Notes: generated from the sequence alone by a model not told the origin. A stretch of DNA of 23,215 nucleotides from CAG-791 sp963629395 (GCA_963629395.1 CAVGIV010000046.1:1-23215); one strand, 5' to 3'. Shown: positions 1 to 6,536, counted from the stretch's first letter. A program made the numbers and translations.

Positions 1-111
1 CCTGTTTTAGCAGAAGCTGCTTCCTGATGTCGCGTCGGAGGAGAAAATCGGAACCTATTCGAACTCCTGACAAATTTTCAAAGCCTCAGCGGACTCACGA
101 TGACCTTTTTT
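1..111. other. Unidentified fold-back sequence replacing the tRNA 3' half
   Basis: The stretch following the tRNA break contains two self-complementary segments. Positions 34-71 fold as GTC/GAC, AGGAG/CTCCT, AAT/ATT and GG/CC with small internal loops, and 9-21 is AGCAG-AAG-CTGCT. A TTCGAAT sequence resembling a tRNA T-loop lies in the first fold-back, but its flanks do not pair like a normal T-arm. No gene or conserved intron core is recognised in the part visible. It may be the end of an inserted element or of an intron-like RNA. Confidence 0.3.
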
Positions 112-151
112 CTTAGGAGGCGGACGCTCTATCCAGCTGAGCTACGCAAAC
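112..151 (-). tRNA. 5' half of tRNA-Arg(CCU), interrupted in the anticodon arm
   Basis: Read on the minus strand from 151, the sequence has a 7-nt acceptor strand (GTTTGCG), TA, a normal D-arm (GCTC...GAGC), the 5' anticodon stem TCCGC and the loop CTCCTAA with anticodon CCT, which is arginine. The expected 3' stem GCGGA is replaced by GAAAA. No CGCAAAC acceptor partner occurs between 112 and 1. The gene is therefore either broken here by an insertion or integration, or continued beyond the window after an intervening sequence. It lies 22 bp downstream of the serine dehydratase alpha gene. Confidence 0.6.
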
Positions 152-173
152 GCACATATTGGCAATGGTGCTA

Positions 174-1061
174 TTATACCCCATTTGTTTTCTGATGGCT
201 ACTGATTCTCTCCTGAATTCTCTGACCGGTGGGAGTTCCAGCAAGACCTCCGCGGCCCGTTTCCCGGAGATCCGACGACATCAGATGTCCAACTGACTTC
301 ATCGCATCGATCACCTCATCCGGCGGTATGCGGCTGGTAATCCCCGCCATTGCCATATCTGCACAAGCCACCGCATTCATAGCCCCCGTCACGTTTCGCT
401 TCACACACGGCACCTCTACAAGTCCTGCAACCGGATCACACACCAGTCCCATGAGTCCAGATAGTGCCATTGCAGCTGCATCAGCCATTGCGGCAGGTTC
501 TCCGCCCAGGAGACTTACAGCTGCACCGGCCGCCATGGCCGAGGCCGAACCAATCTCTGCCTGACATCCTCCCTCAGCACCGGCAAGGCTTGCCCGCTGC
601 GCAATCACGCCTCCAATCCCGGCCGCCACATACAGTGCCTGCACCATCTCTTTATCACTGTAGCCGTTTTTCTCCTGCATTGACAGAAGGACGGCCGGCA
701 TCACACCACAGGAGCCTGCCGTCGGCGCTGCCACGATGCGCTTCATACAGGCATTAGATTCCGCCACCCGCAGTGCCCGTTCCATCACATGGGCCGTAAA
801 GGTTCCGCACAAAAGCTGTCCTTTTTCCGCATGCAGCCGAATCTTCTCTGCATCCTTTCCCACAAGGCCGCTGGACGAGCAAAGCGTTGCATCATATTTG
901 GCATCCGAGTCCTTCATGGCCTGATAAATGCCAGTCATCTTTTCAAAGGATTCCTCCGGATTGATTCCCGATTCCCGACAGTCCTCCTCCTGCACCACCT
1001 TCCAGAACGGAGCCTCCATTTTGCTGCATTCGCCGATGATATCCTCTAATGCCTTAAACAT
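174..1061 (-). CDS. sdaAA: L-serine dehydratase, iron-sulfur-dependent, alpha subunit
   Basis: The 295-residue product is the catalytic subunit of the two-gene [4Fe-4S] L-serine dehydratase, which converts L-serine to pyruvate and ammonia in the cytoplasm. Three cysteines at about 166 (EGGCQAEIG), 208 (VCDPVAG) and 219 (VPC) have the 42- and 11-residue spacing of the cluster ligands known in this family. The AAPTAGSCGVMPA motif is also present. The start is at 1061 because GAGGAGAGG stands directly before this ATG; an upstream in-frame ATG at 1118 has no such site. The beta subunit lies upstream, 186 bp away, in the same direction. That gap is longer than usual for this pair and holds a hairpin and a dispersed repeat, so the subunits may be partly uncoupled in expression. 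Length is normal for the Firmicute split form. Confidence 0.95.
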   Translation of the reverse strand: MFKALEDIIGECSKMEAPFWKVVQEEDCRESGINPEESFEKMTGIYQAMKDSDAKYDATLCSSSGLVGKDAEKIRLHAEKGQLLCGTFTAHVMERALRVAESNACMKRIVAAPTAGSCGVMPAVLLSMQEKNGYSDKEMVQALYVAAGIGGVIAQRASLAGAEGGCQAEIGSASAMAAGAAVSLLGGEPAAMADAAAMALSGLMGLVCDPVAGLVEVPCVKRNVTGAMNAVACADMAMAGITSRIPPDEVIDAMKSVGHLMSSDLRETGRGGLAGTPTGQRIQERISSHQKTNGV

Positions 1062-1100
1062 GCTGTCCTCTCCTCTGCACGCTTGCTGCCGCCGTGTGAT

Positions 1101-1131
1101 TAGTACATCGTTTGCCAAATAACCAGCCTGA
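1101..1131 (-). repeat. Dispersed 31-bp repeat family 1, copy A
   Basis: The plus strand reads TAGTACATCGTTTGC followed by an AT-rich stretch and CCTGA. Copy C (4768-4798) matches 28 of 31 positions and copy B (2562-2592) matches the outer parts. This copy is in the sdaAB-sdaAA gap, 39 bp upstream of sdaAA. In the direction of sdaAA transcription it contains GCAAACGATGTACTA. Confidence 0.7.
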
Positions 1132-1156
1132 TAACGCAGAACTTTTTCTGAGGATG

Positions 1157-1206
1157 CGTGTCAAAAAACGTAGGCATAGCGGGCTGCGCTGAGGATTTTT
1201 GACACG
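1157..1206. repeat. Inverted repeat between sdaAB and sdaAA
   Basis: Two perfect 11-bp arms, CGTGTCAAAAA (1157-1167) and TTTTTGACACG (1196-1206), flank a 28-nt loop. A short direct repeat CTGAGGAT lies at 1148-1155 and 1189-1196. The hairpin lacks the GC-rich stem and trailing T-run of a standard terminator. It may modulate read-through from sdaAB to sdaAA or be a remnant of a small repeat element. Confidence 0.5.
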
Positions 1207-1247
1207 TGTAATCAGGAAAAAAGATCGGTTAGTTAAAAATTGATGCG

Positions 1248-1910
1248 CTACGCCGGGCTGTAGTAGGTTACCTTCTCAACGCCCTCCAGATGCTCCAGCC
1301 AGCGAACCGATTCCCTCGGAATCTCCTGGTCACACTCCAGCACCATCACCGCATGTCCGCCTCGTCCGGAGCGATACAGCTGCATGGTGGCGATATTGAC
1401 CGACTTGTGCTGCAGCATGGAGGTCACCTCCGCCACGTGTCCCGGCTGATCCTCGTTGTGAACCACCAGTGTTGGATAATCCCCGCTGAAATTCGCCTGC
1501 AGCCCGTCCAACTCACGGATCAGAATGCGTCCACCGCCGACGGAGACACCGACAATCTCCAGTTCCCGGCCGGAGCTCGATGTCAGAACCAGTTTGGCCG
1601 AATTAGGATGGGCATCCTCGCCAAGGTCAATGCCGCTGAAACGAAACTCCATCCCCGCCTTCTTTGCCAGCTCGAAGCTGTCTGCAATCCGGTCATCATC
1701 GACAGACAGTCCCAGGAGTCCGGCAATCAGCGCACGGTCCGTTCCGTGTCCGCTTCCTGTTGCCAGGAACGATCCATGAAGTCCGATATCCGCTTTTCGG
1801 ACTTCCTCGCCCAATAGCTTTCGGCTGACATTTCCAATTCGAACCGCCCCTGCTGTATGCGAGCTGGACGGTCCTACCATCACCGGTCCTACCACATCAA
1901 ATAGGTTCAT
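1248..1910 (-). CDS. sdaAB: L-serine dehydratase, iron-sulfur-dependent, beta subunit
   Basis: This 220-residue protein is the beta subunit of the iron-sulfur L-serine dehydratase. The N-terminal part carries the family sequence NLFDVVGPVMVGPSSSHTAGA and the GSFLATGSGHGTDRA motif. The C-terminal 70 or so residues form an ACT domain (TLVVHNEDQPGHVAEVTSMLQ), which in this family is thought to sense amino acids. The start at 1910 follows AAAGGAGA at good spacing; the in-frame ATGs further upstream lack one. The gene is transcribed with the HD-domain gene upstream (111 bp gap holding a small GCAGGC-TCT-GCCTGC hairpin at 1997-2011) and sdaAA downstream. Confidence 0.95.
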   Translation of the reverse strand: MNLFDVVGPVMVGPSSSHTAGAVRIGNVSRKLLGEEVRKADIGLHGSFLATGSGHGTDRALIAGLLGLSVDDDRIADSFELAKKAGMEFRFSGIDLGEDAHPNSAKLVLTSSSGRELEIVGVSVGGGRILIRELDGLQANFSGDYPTLVVHNEDQPGHVAEVTSMLQHKSVNIATMQLYRSGRGGHAVMVLECDQEIPRESVRWLEHLEGVEKVTYYSPA

Positions 1911-2021
1911 GCCGTCTCCTTTGTGTCCTACCATGCTGCCTCGGAGCGTATGCTCCTTGTACGACGATCCCATGACCAGGGACTGAAGATTTCGACGCAG
2001 GCTCTGCCTGCAAAGGTTCGG

Positions 2022-2534
2022 CTACTCGAGGCCGAACATGGTATTCAGCACCTTTTTTCCGGATTCCGTACGGAAGATATTGTCTCGCACATTTCCGGCG
2101 ACCTCCTTGGATTCTCCATCCTCGAACAGATTTACCAGAAAATCCGCTTCTACGAGGATCTGGTAATCCGCCCCATCAATATTGCTGTACGTGTGGTGAT
2201 GCCCGACAAGAAAGCGCACTCGTTCAATGACCGGCACAGAGAAGCCCAACGGCTTCATCAGCTCTGCCGCAGCATCCGGTCCCTCCTGTTCCTGCAGCTT
2301 GCCGTTCTGATAGCCGAACTTCTGCTCCGCCACCCGGCAGCCGATATCATGAACATATGCCGCTGCCTCCAGTGTAAACTGCGTATCCGCATCCAGGTGC
2401 TCCATCTCTCCGATCAGCTTGGCATAGCTGTGCACCTTCGTGAAATGCTGTATCCTCTTCGGATCACCGTCGTCAAATCGAATCATCGCCAGAAACAGCT
2501 CATGAAGGAGCTGTGAATTCTGCGTATCTTCCAT
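2022..2534 (-). CDS. HD-domain protein (predicted metal-dependent phosphohydrolase)
   Basis: The 170-residue protein is a stand-alone HD domain. Metal-ligand positions are visible: H35 (KVHSYAKLIG), H62-D63 (AAAYVHDIG), the histidine run at 112-114 (VGHHHTYSNI) and D131 (LVEADFLVNL). Proteins of this type hydrolyse phosphoesters of nucleotides or related small molecules, but the substrate cannot be read from the sequence. The start at 2534 follows AAAGGAAG; a longer in-frame reading to 2600 has no comparable site. It lies between the C-S lyase and serine dehydratase genes, all minus strand, so co-expression with amino-acid catabolism is likely, though no direct functional link is evident. A family 1 repeat sits just upstream. 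Confidence 0.8.
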   Translation of the reverse strand: MEDTQNSQLLHELFLAMIRFDDGDPKRIQHFTKVHSYAKLIGEMEHLDADTQFTLEAAAYVHDIGCRVAEQKFGYQNGKLQEQEGPDAAAELMKPLGFSVPVIERVRFLVGHHHTYSNIDGADYQILVEADFLVNLFEDGESKEVAGNVRDNIFRTESGKKVLNTMFGLE

Positions 2535-2561
2535 AATAAACTTCCTTTCTGATTCAAGCCC

Positions 2562-2592
2562 TAGTACATCGTTTGCAGTATGCTCTGTCTGA
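2562..2592 (-). repeat. Dispersed 31-bp repeat family 1, copy B
   Basis: Plus strand TAGTACATCGTTTGCA is identical to copy C over its first 16 bases. It then diverges in the middle and ends in CTGA at the same spacing. It lies between the patB-type gene and the HD-domain gene, 27 bp upstream of the latter, in the same orientation relative to transcription as copy A. Confidence 0.6.
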
Positions 2593-2603
2593 GTTCGCAT
2601 CCC

Positions 2604-3803
2604 TCAATCAGTAAAAACATACTTCTCCAGCCGATGGAACGCCTCCTCCACACGGCTTTTCGGCAGTGCCAGATTCATACGGATGGTGTCCGGCTTACGG
2701 AACTGTCTTCCATCCTGCCAGATAACTCCCACGGAGATACCAGCTCGAATCAACTCCTCAATGTCCTTTCCATGCTCCTTCAGCCAGTCGTGGCAATCCA
2801 GATACAGCATGTATGTTCCCTGCGGCTTCGATACGTGCACGCCGCGGAAATGTTCCTGAATAAACGCATACGCCCAGTTCACGTTCTCCGTCAGAATGCT
2901 TCGAAGCTCCTCCAGCCATTCCTCGCCCTCCGGCTCGTAGGCCCCGATCAGCGCATGCATGGACAGCACATTCATATTGTTATAGCAGGACATCTCCGAC
3001 TGCTTGGCCAGACGGTCACGAAGGTACGGATTATAAATAATATGATAGGAGCCCACCAGGCCTGCCAGATTGAACGTCTTCGACGGCGCATAGGCCGCAA
3101 TCACACGGTTTCTTGCATCCTCCGATACGCTCTGCGTCGGAATATGATGATGTCCCTCCAGAATGAGATCTGACCAGATCTCGTCCGAAAAAACAATGCA
3201 GTCATTCTTCCGGAAGATTTCCATTGCCTTCTCGATTTCTTCTCTCTCCCATACCCTTCCGCACGGATTATGCGGAGAACAAAACACAGCAAAATAGATA
3301 TGATTCTCGCGGATCACACGGTCCATATCCTCATAATCCATTCTCCAGATTCCCTGCGCATCCTTCACCAGAGAGGACGTTGTCACCTCTCTGCCGGTTG
3401 CCGCCATGGTGTGCGAGAATCCGACATAGGTCGGCGAATGAAAGAACACCTTCTCTCCCGGTGTGGTGAAGGCCTGCAGTGCAGAGCTTAGGCACCCCAG
3501 AACACCATTTTCATATCCAATATCTTCCTTTGTCAGTCCCTCCACGCCATTTCGCCTCGCCTGCCAGCGAATGATCGCATCATAATACTCCTTGCTGGGG
3601 AAAAAGTATCCGAACATCGGGTGTCCCATCCGCTCAATCACATGCTCCTGAATGGTGGGAGCAGTGGGGAAATTCATATCAGCAACCCACATGGGAATCC
3701 GATCGAATCCCTCCTGAACCTCGGCATTCGCAAACGGAATCATATCTACCGCAATGGCATCCTTATCATGACGATCAACAATCGATGTGAAATCGTATTT
3801 CAT
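2604..3803 (-). CDS. PatB/MalY-type PLP-dependent C-S lyase (cystathionine beta-lyase)
   Basis: The 399-residue protein is a fold-type I PLP enzyme of the MalY/PatB group. These cleave cystathionine or cysteine-type substrates to a thiol or sulfide, pyruvate and ammonia. The Schiff-base lysine is K242 in AAYAPSKTFNLAGL. Other hallmarks are the N-terminal MWVADMNFPTAP, SPHNPCGR and FSDEIWSDL (D207 to the pyridine nitrogen). The start at 3803 follows GGAG; an ATG at 3848 is in frame but has no ribosome binding site. Neighbours on the same strand are dppA upstream and the HD and serine dehydratase genes downstream, giving a block that turns peptides, sulfur amino acids and serine into pyruvate. 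True substrate preference (cystathionine, cysteine or another S-conjugate) cannot be told; some homologues also have aminotransferase activity. Confidence 0.88.
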   Translation of the reverse strand: MKYDFTSIVDRHDKDAIAVDMIPFANAEVQEGFDRIPMWVADMNFPTAPTIQEHVIERMGHPMFGYFFPSKEYYDAIIRWQARRNGVEGLTKEDIGYENGVLGCLSSALQAFTTPGEKVFFHSPTYVGFSHTMAATGREVTTSSLVKDAQGIWRMDYEDMDRVIRENHIYFAVFCSPHNPCGRVWEREEIEKAMEIFRKNDCIVFSDEIWSDLILEGHHHIPTQSVSEDARNRVIAAYAPSKTFNLAGLVGSYHIIYNPYLRDRLAKQSEMSCYNNMNVLSMHALIGAYEPEGEEWLEELRSILTENVNWAYAFIQEHFRGVHVSKPQGTYMLYLDCHDWLKEHGKDIEELIRAGISVGVIWQDGRQFRKPDTIRMNLALPKSRVEEAFHRLEKYVFTD

Positions 3804-3869
3804 TGGTTTTCTCCGTTCATTTGATTGACATGAGCTGAACTCACTCATGTCCTATAAAGACTTTCGTAC

Positions 3870-3900
3870 CTATTCAGAGCCTCGTCATAAAATCGCTGCT
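3870..3900 (-). repeat. Dispersed 31-bp repeat family 2, copy D
   Basis: On the minus strand this reads AGCAGCGATTTT, then a variable 11-nt middle, then CTGAATAG. The copies at 14887-14917 and 16876-16906 have the same ends and spacing. It starts one base after the dppA stop codon and lies 66 bp upstream of the C-S lyase start, in the same direction as both genes. Confidence 0.65.
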
Positions 3901-3901
3901 A

Positions 3902-4693
3902 TCAGATCGCGAACATAAAGAACCGCTTCACTTCATAATAGTCATCCGATTCGAATCGCACGGTCTTCTCATTGATTCGTTCCGCCCCCGGATAGTAAGA
4001 GTATCGCTCCGCATCCTGATATTCCTTATACTCTATGTCCGCACAGAAATGCTCCGGAAGCTTTGGAAGGCAGGCGCTCCAGTCACCTGCTGCCGCCCTT
4101 TTCATGCCCTCACGAATCTGCTGCACAGCCCGGTCCGGCTGAATCGAAATGCTGGCTCCGCCCAGAGATCGAATCACCGGAACTGCCACAATTGCAGGGA
4201 TCAGCTCCTTCGCCTCCTCGCAAATGGCCGCATCTCCGCTGATGAAAATGGTCGGCACTCCGTAATATGCCGCAAAATAAGCATTGTACAGAAACTCGCT
4301 GCAGTATTTGCCGTTGAGCAGCATTTTATGAATATTCGGTTCCGAGGTATGTGCCAGAGGGTTTCCTGTGGAATAGGCATGTGCATGGTATCCGGTCATG
4401 GCACAGGCATCAAATCCGGTATCGATTCCCGCCATCATGCCGGCCGGCGAGCGGTCCCATCCCCGCATGAGAACAGCATTATCCGGAAGATACGAAGGAA
4501 TGATGTTGCGCGCGGAGCCATGTCCATCCCGCACCATAATCTCTGTCTCCGGCCCGGCTCCCTCACAGGCAGCAGCCGCCTCCCTGGACATCTGTCTGGC
4601 AAACTCCTCATAACGGTACTGTCCCTCGGATATCTCGGACCAGTCGCTGATGCCGCAGGTTCCTTCAATGTCTGAACTGATGAATAAATTCAT
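3902..4693 (-). CDS. dppA: DppA-like D-aminopeptidase (M55 family)
   Basis: The 263-residue product belongs to the M55 family of zinc D-aminopeptidases, typified by Bacillus subtilis DppA, which releases N-terminal D-amino acids (mainly D-Ala) from peptides. Zinc-ligand positions are D8 and E10 (ISSDIEGTCG), H58 (DGHGSARN), H103 (TGYHAHA) and E133 (YCSEFLYNAYF), nearly identical in spacing to DppA. The start at 4693 is preceded by AGGAGG at 12 nt, a slightly long spacing. An in-frame ATG at 4717 would add eight residues but has no ribosome binding site. In Bacillus dppA leads a peptide-transport operon; no transporter is present here. It is more likely a scavenger of D-Ala-containing cell-wall peptides feeding the catabolic genes downstream. 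Confidence 0.9.
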   Translation of the reverse strand: MNLFISSDIEGTCGISDWSEISEGQYRYEEFARQMSREAAAACEGAGPETEIMVRDGHGSARNIIPSYLPDNAVLMRGWDRSPAGMMAGIDTGFDACAMTGYHAHAYSTGNPLAHTSEPNIHKMLLNGKYCSEFLYNAYFAAYYGVPTIFISGDAAICEEAKELIPAIVAVPVIRSLGGASISIQPDRAVQQIREGMKRAAAGDWSACLPKLPEHFCADIEYKEYQDAERYSYYPGAERINEKTVRFESDDYYEVKRFFMFAI

Positions 4694-4767
4694 TTCTGCA
4701 CACTGCCTCCTGTTCATAATGCAGTAGTACCCTGTTTGCTCTGTAAAACTCAATGCGATCGGAACGG

Positions 4768-4798
4768 TCAGGCCAGTTATTTTGCAAACGATGTACTA
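4768..4798 (+). repeat. Dispersed 31-bp repeat family 1, copy C
   Basis: The plus strand ends in GCAAACGATGTACTA. The unit is the reverse complement of copy A, with 3 mismatches in 31. Its left half, TGCAAACG, resembles a LacI/CcpA-type half operator, but the right half does not complete that consensus. It points toward the small peptide gene at 5026. Confidence 0.7.
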
Positions 4799-4879
4799 GC
4801 CTGCATGGTGTGTATTGTACCTTCTTTGGCAGTGTTCGGAAAGATGGCCGCCGGCATCCACGATATCTTTTCGGTATAT

Positions 4880-4908
4880 TTGGCATCATTATATACGTAT
4901 TTTATTTA
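4880..4908 (+). promoter_or_regulatory. Candidate sigma-A-type promoter for the small peptide gene
   Basis: TTGGCA (4880-4885) and TATTTA (4903-4908) are separated by 17 bp in an AT-rich stretch. This would give an mRNA with a leader of roughly 110 nt before the ATG at 5026. Confidence 0.5.
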
Positions 4909-4941
4909 TCTCGTTCTTTAGCGTATCCTTAGTATCAGAAA

Positions 4942-4997
4942 GAGGCAAACAAAAGCCTCAACATTCATCCAACCGAATCGCGGATTTGCCGCCGGTT
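4942..4997 (+). promoter_or_regulatory. Potentially structured 5' leader of the small peptide gene
   Basis: Two hairpins can form in the leader: GAGGC-aaacaaaa-GCCTC (4942-4959), and AACCG-aatc-GCGG-atttg-CCGC-CGGTT (4971-4997), a two-part stem with a 4-nt bulge. They end 17 bp before the AAAGGAGG ribosome binding site. It matches no riboswitch class I could recognise. Confidence 0.35.
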
Positions 4998-5025
4998 CCC
5001 ACCGCACGCAAAGGAGGATTTCATT

Positions 5026-5106
5026 ATGAAGGCACTTAGAGAGATTGCAGCATTTTTAAAAGAGTTCGGCGATATGTTCCCGGATCACATGTACATTGGT
5101 AAGTGA
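5026..5106 (+). CDS. 26-residue peptide gene of unknown function
   Basis: The frame encodes MKALREIAAFLKEFGDMFPD followed by HMYIGK and a stop. It has a near-perfect ribosome binding site (AAAGGAGG, 8 nt before the ATG), a candidate promoter 118 bp upstream, and a strong intrinsic terminator starting 4 bp after the stop. That is the full arrangement of an independent gene. Residues 2-17 can form a short amphipathic helix; no signal peptide or membrane segment is seen. The next gene is convergent, so the peptide is not a leader for attenuation of a downstream plus-strand gene. It is not recognised as any known toxin, leader or bacteriocin. The transcript could instead act mainly as a small RNA. 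Confidence 0.6.
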   Translation: MKALREIAAFLKEFGDMFPDHMYIGK

Positions 5107-5110
5107 CAAA

Positions 5111-5134
5111 CAGCGGCCGAAGGGCCGCTGTTTT
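5111..5134 (+). terminator. Intrinsic terminator after the small peptide gene
   Basis: CAGCGGCC-GAAG-GGCCGCTG followed by TTTT; 8-bp perfect GC-rich stem with a tight 4-nt loop. Confidence 0.85.
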
Positions 5135-5167
5135 GCTGTCATCCATTATAACTGCTCATGTGCCATC

Positions 5168-5818
5168 TCATGAAATCACACCTCTTGCCTGACGAAGCCG
5201 CATCTCGAACAGATCATAGAAATCCCTTGATCCGTCCTCCGGCACCACATACGGCGTCAGATAGAATACCTTGAGGAGGAAGAGATTCAGCTGGCGCACA
5301 AAGTTCTCATCCTCTGCCGTTTTCATGTACTGCTTCACATCCCTGCAGAAATAATGCCAGTCCGACACATACCGCTCGTAGCGGGGAAGGTCCTGAATTC
5401 CCAGCCATTTGCTGATTTTCATCTTCATCTTTCCGGGCATATCACAGCCATTGTCCACGACAAAATACCGAAATGTCTGCGTTGCGGCATCATAGTCACG
5501 CCCCAGCGGGAAGAGGCGGCAGTAGCCAGGGCGAAACGGATGAATGGAACAGCGGCCGTCGGCCGTCAGCAAGGGACAGGCGCCCTCACCGTTTTCACGC
5601 ATGCACAGATGCGGAAGGATCATTCCTTCCTCTGTATGAAGTGCAAGGATGCCGTCTGCCCGCAGCTCCTCAAAGCCCTTCCCCAGACCGGCCGTCAGCT
5701 GATGCACATCCCACGGATCCAGATGAATGGTATCCGTCATGCCGTGGCAACAGTCTCCGCAGCCATTGCACTTTTCACAGTAAATCTTTGCCATATCTGC
5801 TGCTGTGTATGTTCTCAT
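5168..5818 (-). CDS. YkgJ-family cysteine-cluster protein
   Basis: The 216-residue protein carries the YkgJ/UPF0153 cysteine pattern. It has a dense N-terminal cluster at residues 15-25 (CEKCNGCGDCC), then CPLLTADGRC and CSIHPFRPGYCRLFPLG. The family is annotated as binding zinc or an iron-sulfur cluster, and its biochemical role is not established. The start at 5818 follows GGAAGGAA directly upstream. It stands alone on the minus strand, convergent with the small peptide gene and 108 bp downstream of rlmH. The FliB-like protein at 7582-8592 shares the same style of CxxxxC...CC cluster, so the window encodes two proteins of this loosely related group. Confidence 0.85.
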   Translation of the reverse strand: MRTYTAADMAKIYCEKCNGCGDCCHGMTDTIHLDPWDVHQLTAGLGKGFEELRADGILALHTEEGMILPHLCMRENGEGACPLLTADGRCSIHPFRPGYCRLFPLGRDYDAATQTFRYFVVDNGCDMPGKMKMKISKWLGIQDLPRYERYVSDWHYFCRDVKQYMKTAEDENFVRQLNLFLLKVFYLTPYVVPEDGSRDFYDLFEMRLRQARGVIS

Positions 5819-5871
5819 TGCTTCCTTCCCATTCTATCTGCAAATTTATGCACTCCGCCGGAGGTTACCGT

Positions 5872-5898
5872 GGAAATACTGATTTAATCAGCATTTCC
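5872..5898. repeat. Hairpin in the rlmH-ykgJ gap
   Basis: GGAAAT-a-CTGAT-tta-ATCAG-c-ATTTCC is an 11-bp stem with one A-C mismatch. No T-run follows on the minus strand, so it is not a textbook terminator for rlmH. It may instead stabilise the rlmH mRNA 3' end. The rest of 5819-5926 contains no gene. Confidence 0.4.
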
Positions 5899-5926
5899 TT
5901 CGTTTTCAAGCATAAACGATCAGGTA

Positions 5927-6403
5927 TCATTTGTGATACGCGCGGCCTGCATTGATCATAAATCCGCGGTAAATCTGCTCCAGCACTAGCACCCTCGTCA
6001 TCAGATGTGTGAACGTGAGGTCTGAGAGCTTCCATCTGCAGTCCGCCCGGTCCAGAAGTGCCTTGCCAGGTCCAAGGGACCCCGCAATGACAAACACAAT
6101 ATTGGAGGATCTTTGCTGCCAGCGGTCCAGCTCTGCAGCAAACCCCTCTGAGGACCATTCCTTCCCGTGCAGGTCCAGAAGTATACATAGATCGGACGGC
6201 CGAATACGCTCCAATGCGTGTGCCGCTTCCTTATCCTTGATCAGTTCCGCCTCGCCGGGCCGGTCTGCGTGCGTGTTGGCCTCATCCTTCACCTCCACCA
6301 CGTCCGCCCGGCCAAACGCCTGCAGGCGCTTGATATATTCGTTCTGAAGGCTGGCAAGTGCCTTATCCTTCATATGTCCAATGCACAAAATCGTAATATT
6401 CAT
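5927..6403 (-). CDS. rlmH: 23S rRNA (pseudouridine1915-N3)-methyltransferase RlmH
   Basis: The 158-residue product is RlmH, a SPOUT-class enzyme that uses S-adenosylmethionine to methylate pseudouridine 1915 in helix 69 of 23S rRNA on assembled ribosomes. Length matches the family (about 159). Visible motifs are the N-terminal MNITILCIGHMKDKAL, the LLDLHGKEWSSEGFA segment, the SAM-binding knot region FVIAGSLGPGKALLDRAD, and the conserved C-terminus EQIYRGFMINAGRAYHK. The start at 6403 follows GAGGGCGG; the frame opens further upstream to 6490 but homology begins here. It is divergent from the dus gene. A family 3 repeat lies 63 bp upstream. Confidence 0.95.
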   Translation of the reverse strand: MNITILCIGHMKDKALASLQNEYIKRLQAFGRADVVEVKDEANTHADRPGEAELIKDKEAAHALERIRPSDLCILLDLHGKEWSSEGFAAELDRWQQRSSNIVFVIAGSLGPGKALLDRADCRWKLSDLTFTHLMTRVLVLEQIYRGFMINAGRAYHK

Positions 6404-6466
6404 ACCGCCCTCACTGCGTTTATGGTACCATCTCCTGTATATGTTACTGTAAAAATCCCGGACAGC

Positions 6467-6505
6467 GTCTGCGCGAGCAGGCACTACCACGAATAAGAAT
6501 CAGCC
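6467..6505 (-). repeat. Dispersed 39-bp repeat family 3, copy 1
   Basis: The plus strand starts GTCTGCGCGAGCAGGCAC and continues with an A-rich tail ending CAGCC. The region at 11718-11756 matches at roughly 31-32 of 39 positions. It lies in the rlmH-dus divergent gap, 63 bp upstream of rlmH. Confidence 0.6.
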
Positions 6506-6536
6506 TCTTTTATAAAGGATAATTGATCATCAGCCT

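Larger units (their letters stand above)
4694..5025. other. 332-bp intergenic region between dppA and the small peptide gene
   Basis: This divergent gap holds family 1 repeat copy C (4768-4798), a plus-strand promoter candidate (4880-4908) and two small leader hairpins (4942-4959 and 4971-4997). No protein-coding frame with a credible start is seen. A dppA promoter must lie at about 4700-4800, but no good -35/-10 pair stands out there. Confidence 0.6.

Noticed and set aside
1..112. Group I intron in tRNA-Arg as a firm call
   Set aside because: No intron core (P/Q/R/S-like segments) is recognisable in the 111 bases available, and the 3' exon is outside the window.
27..116. Plus-strand 29-codon frame starting MSRRRRKSEPIRTPDKF
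   Set aside because: It reads antisense into the tRNA fragment, has no ribosome binding site, and the IRTP stretch is the kind of artefact produced by translating a TTCGAA T-loop-like sequence.
1101..1131. Family 1 repeat as a full CcpA cre site
   Set aside because: Only the left half (GCAAACG) fits; the right half lacks the required complement, and copy A also loses the leading T.
4942..5020. Possible c-di-GMP riboswitch, because GGCAAAC and ACGCAAAG occur in the leader
   Set aside because: The order, spacing and partner helices of that class are missing, and there is no room for the second helix before the start codon.
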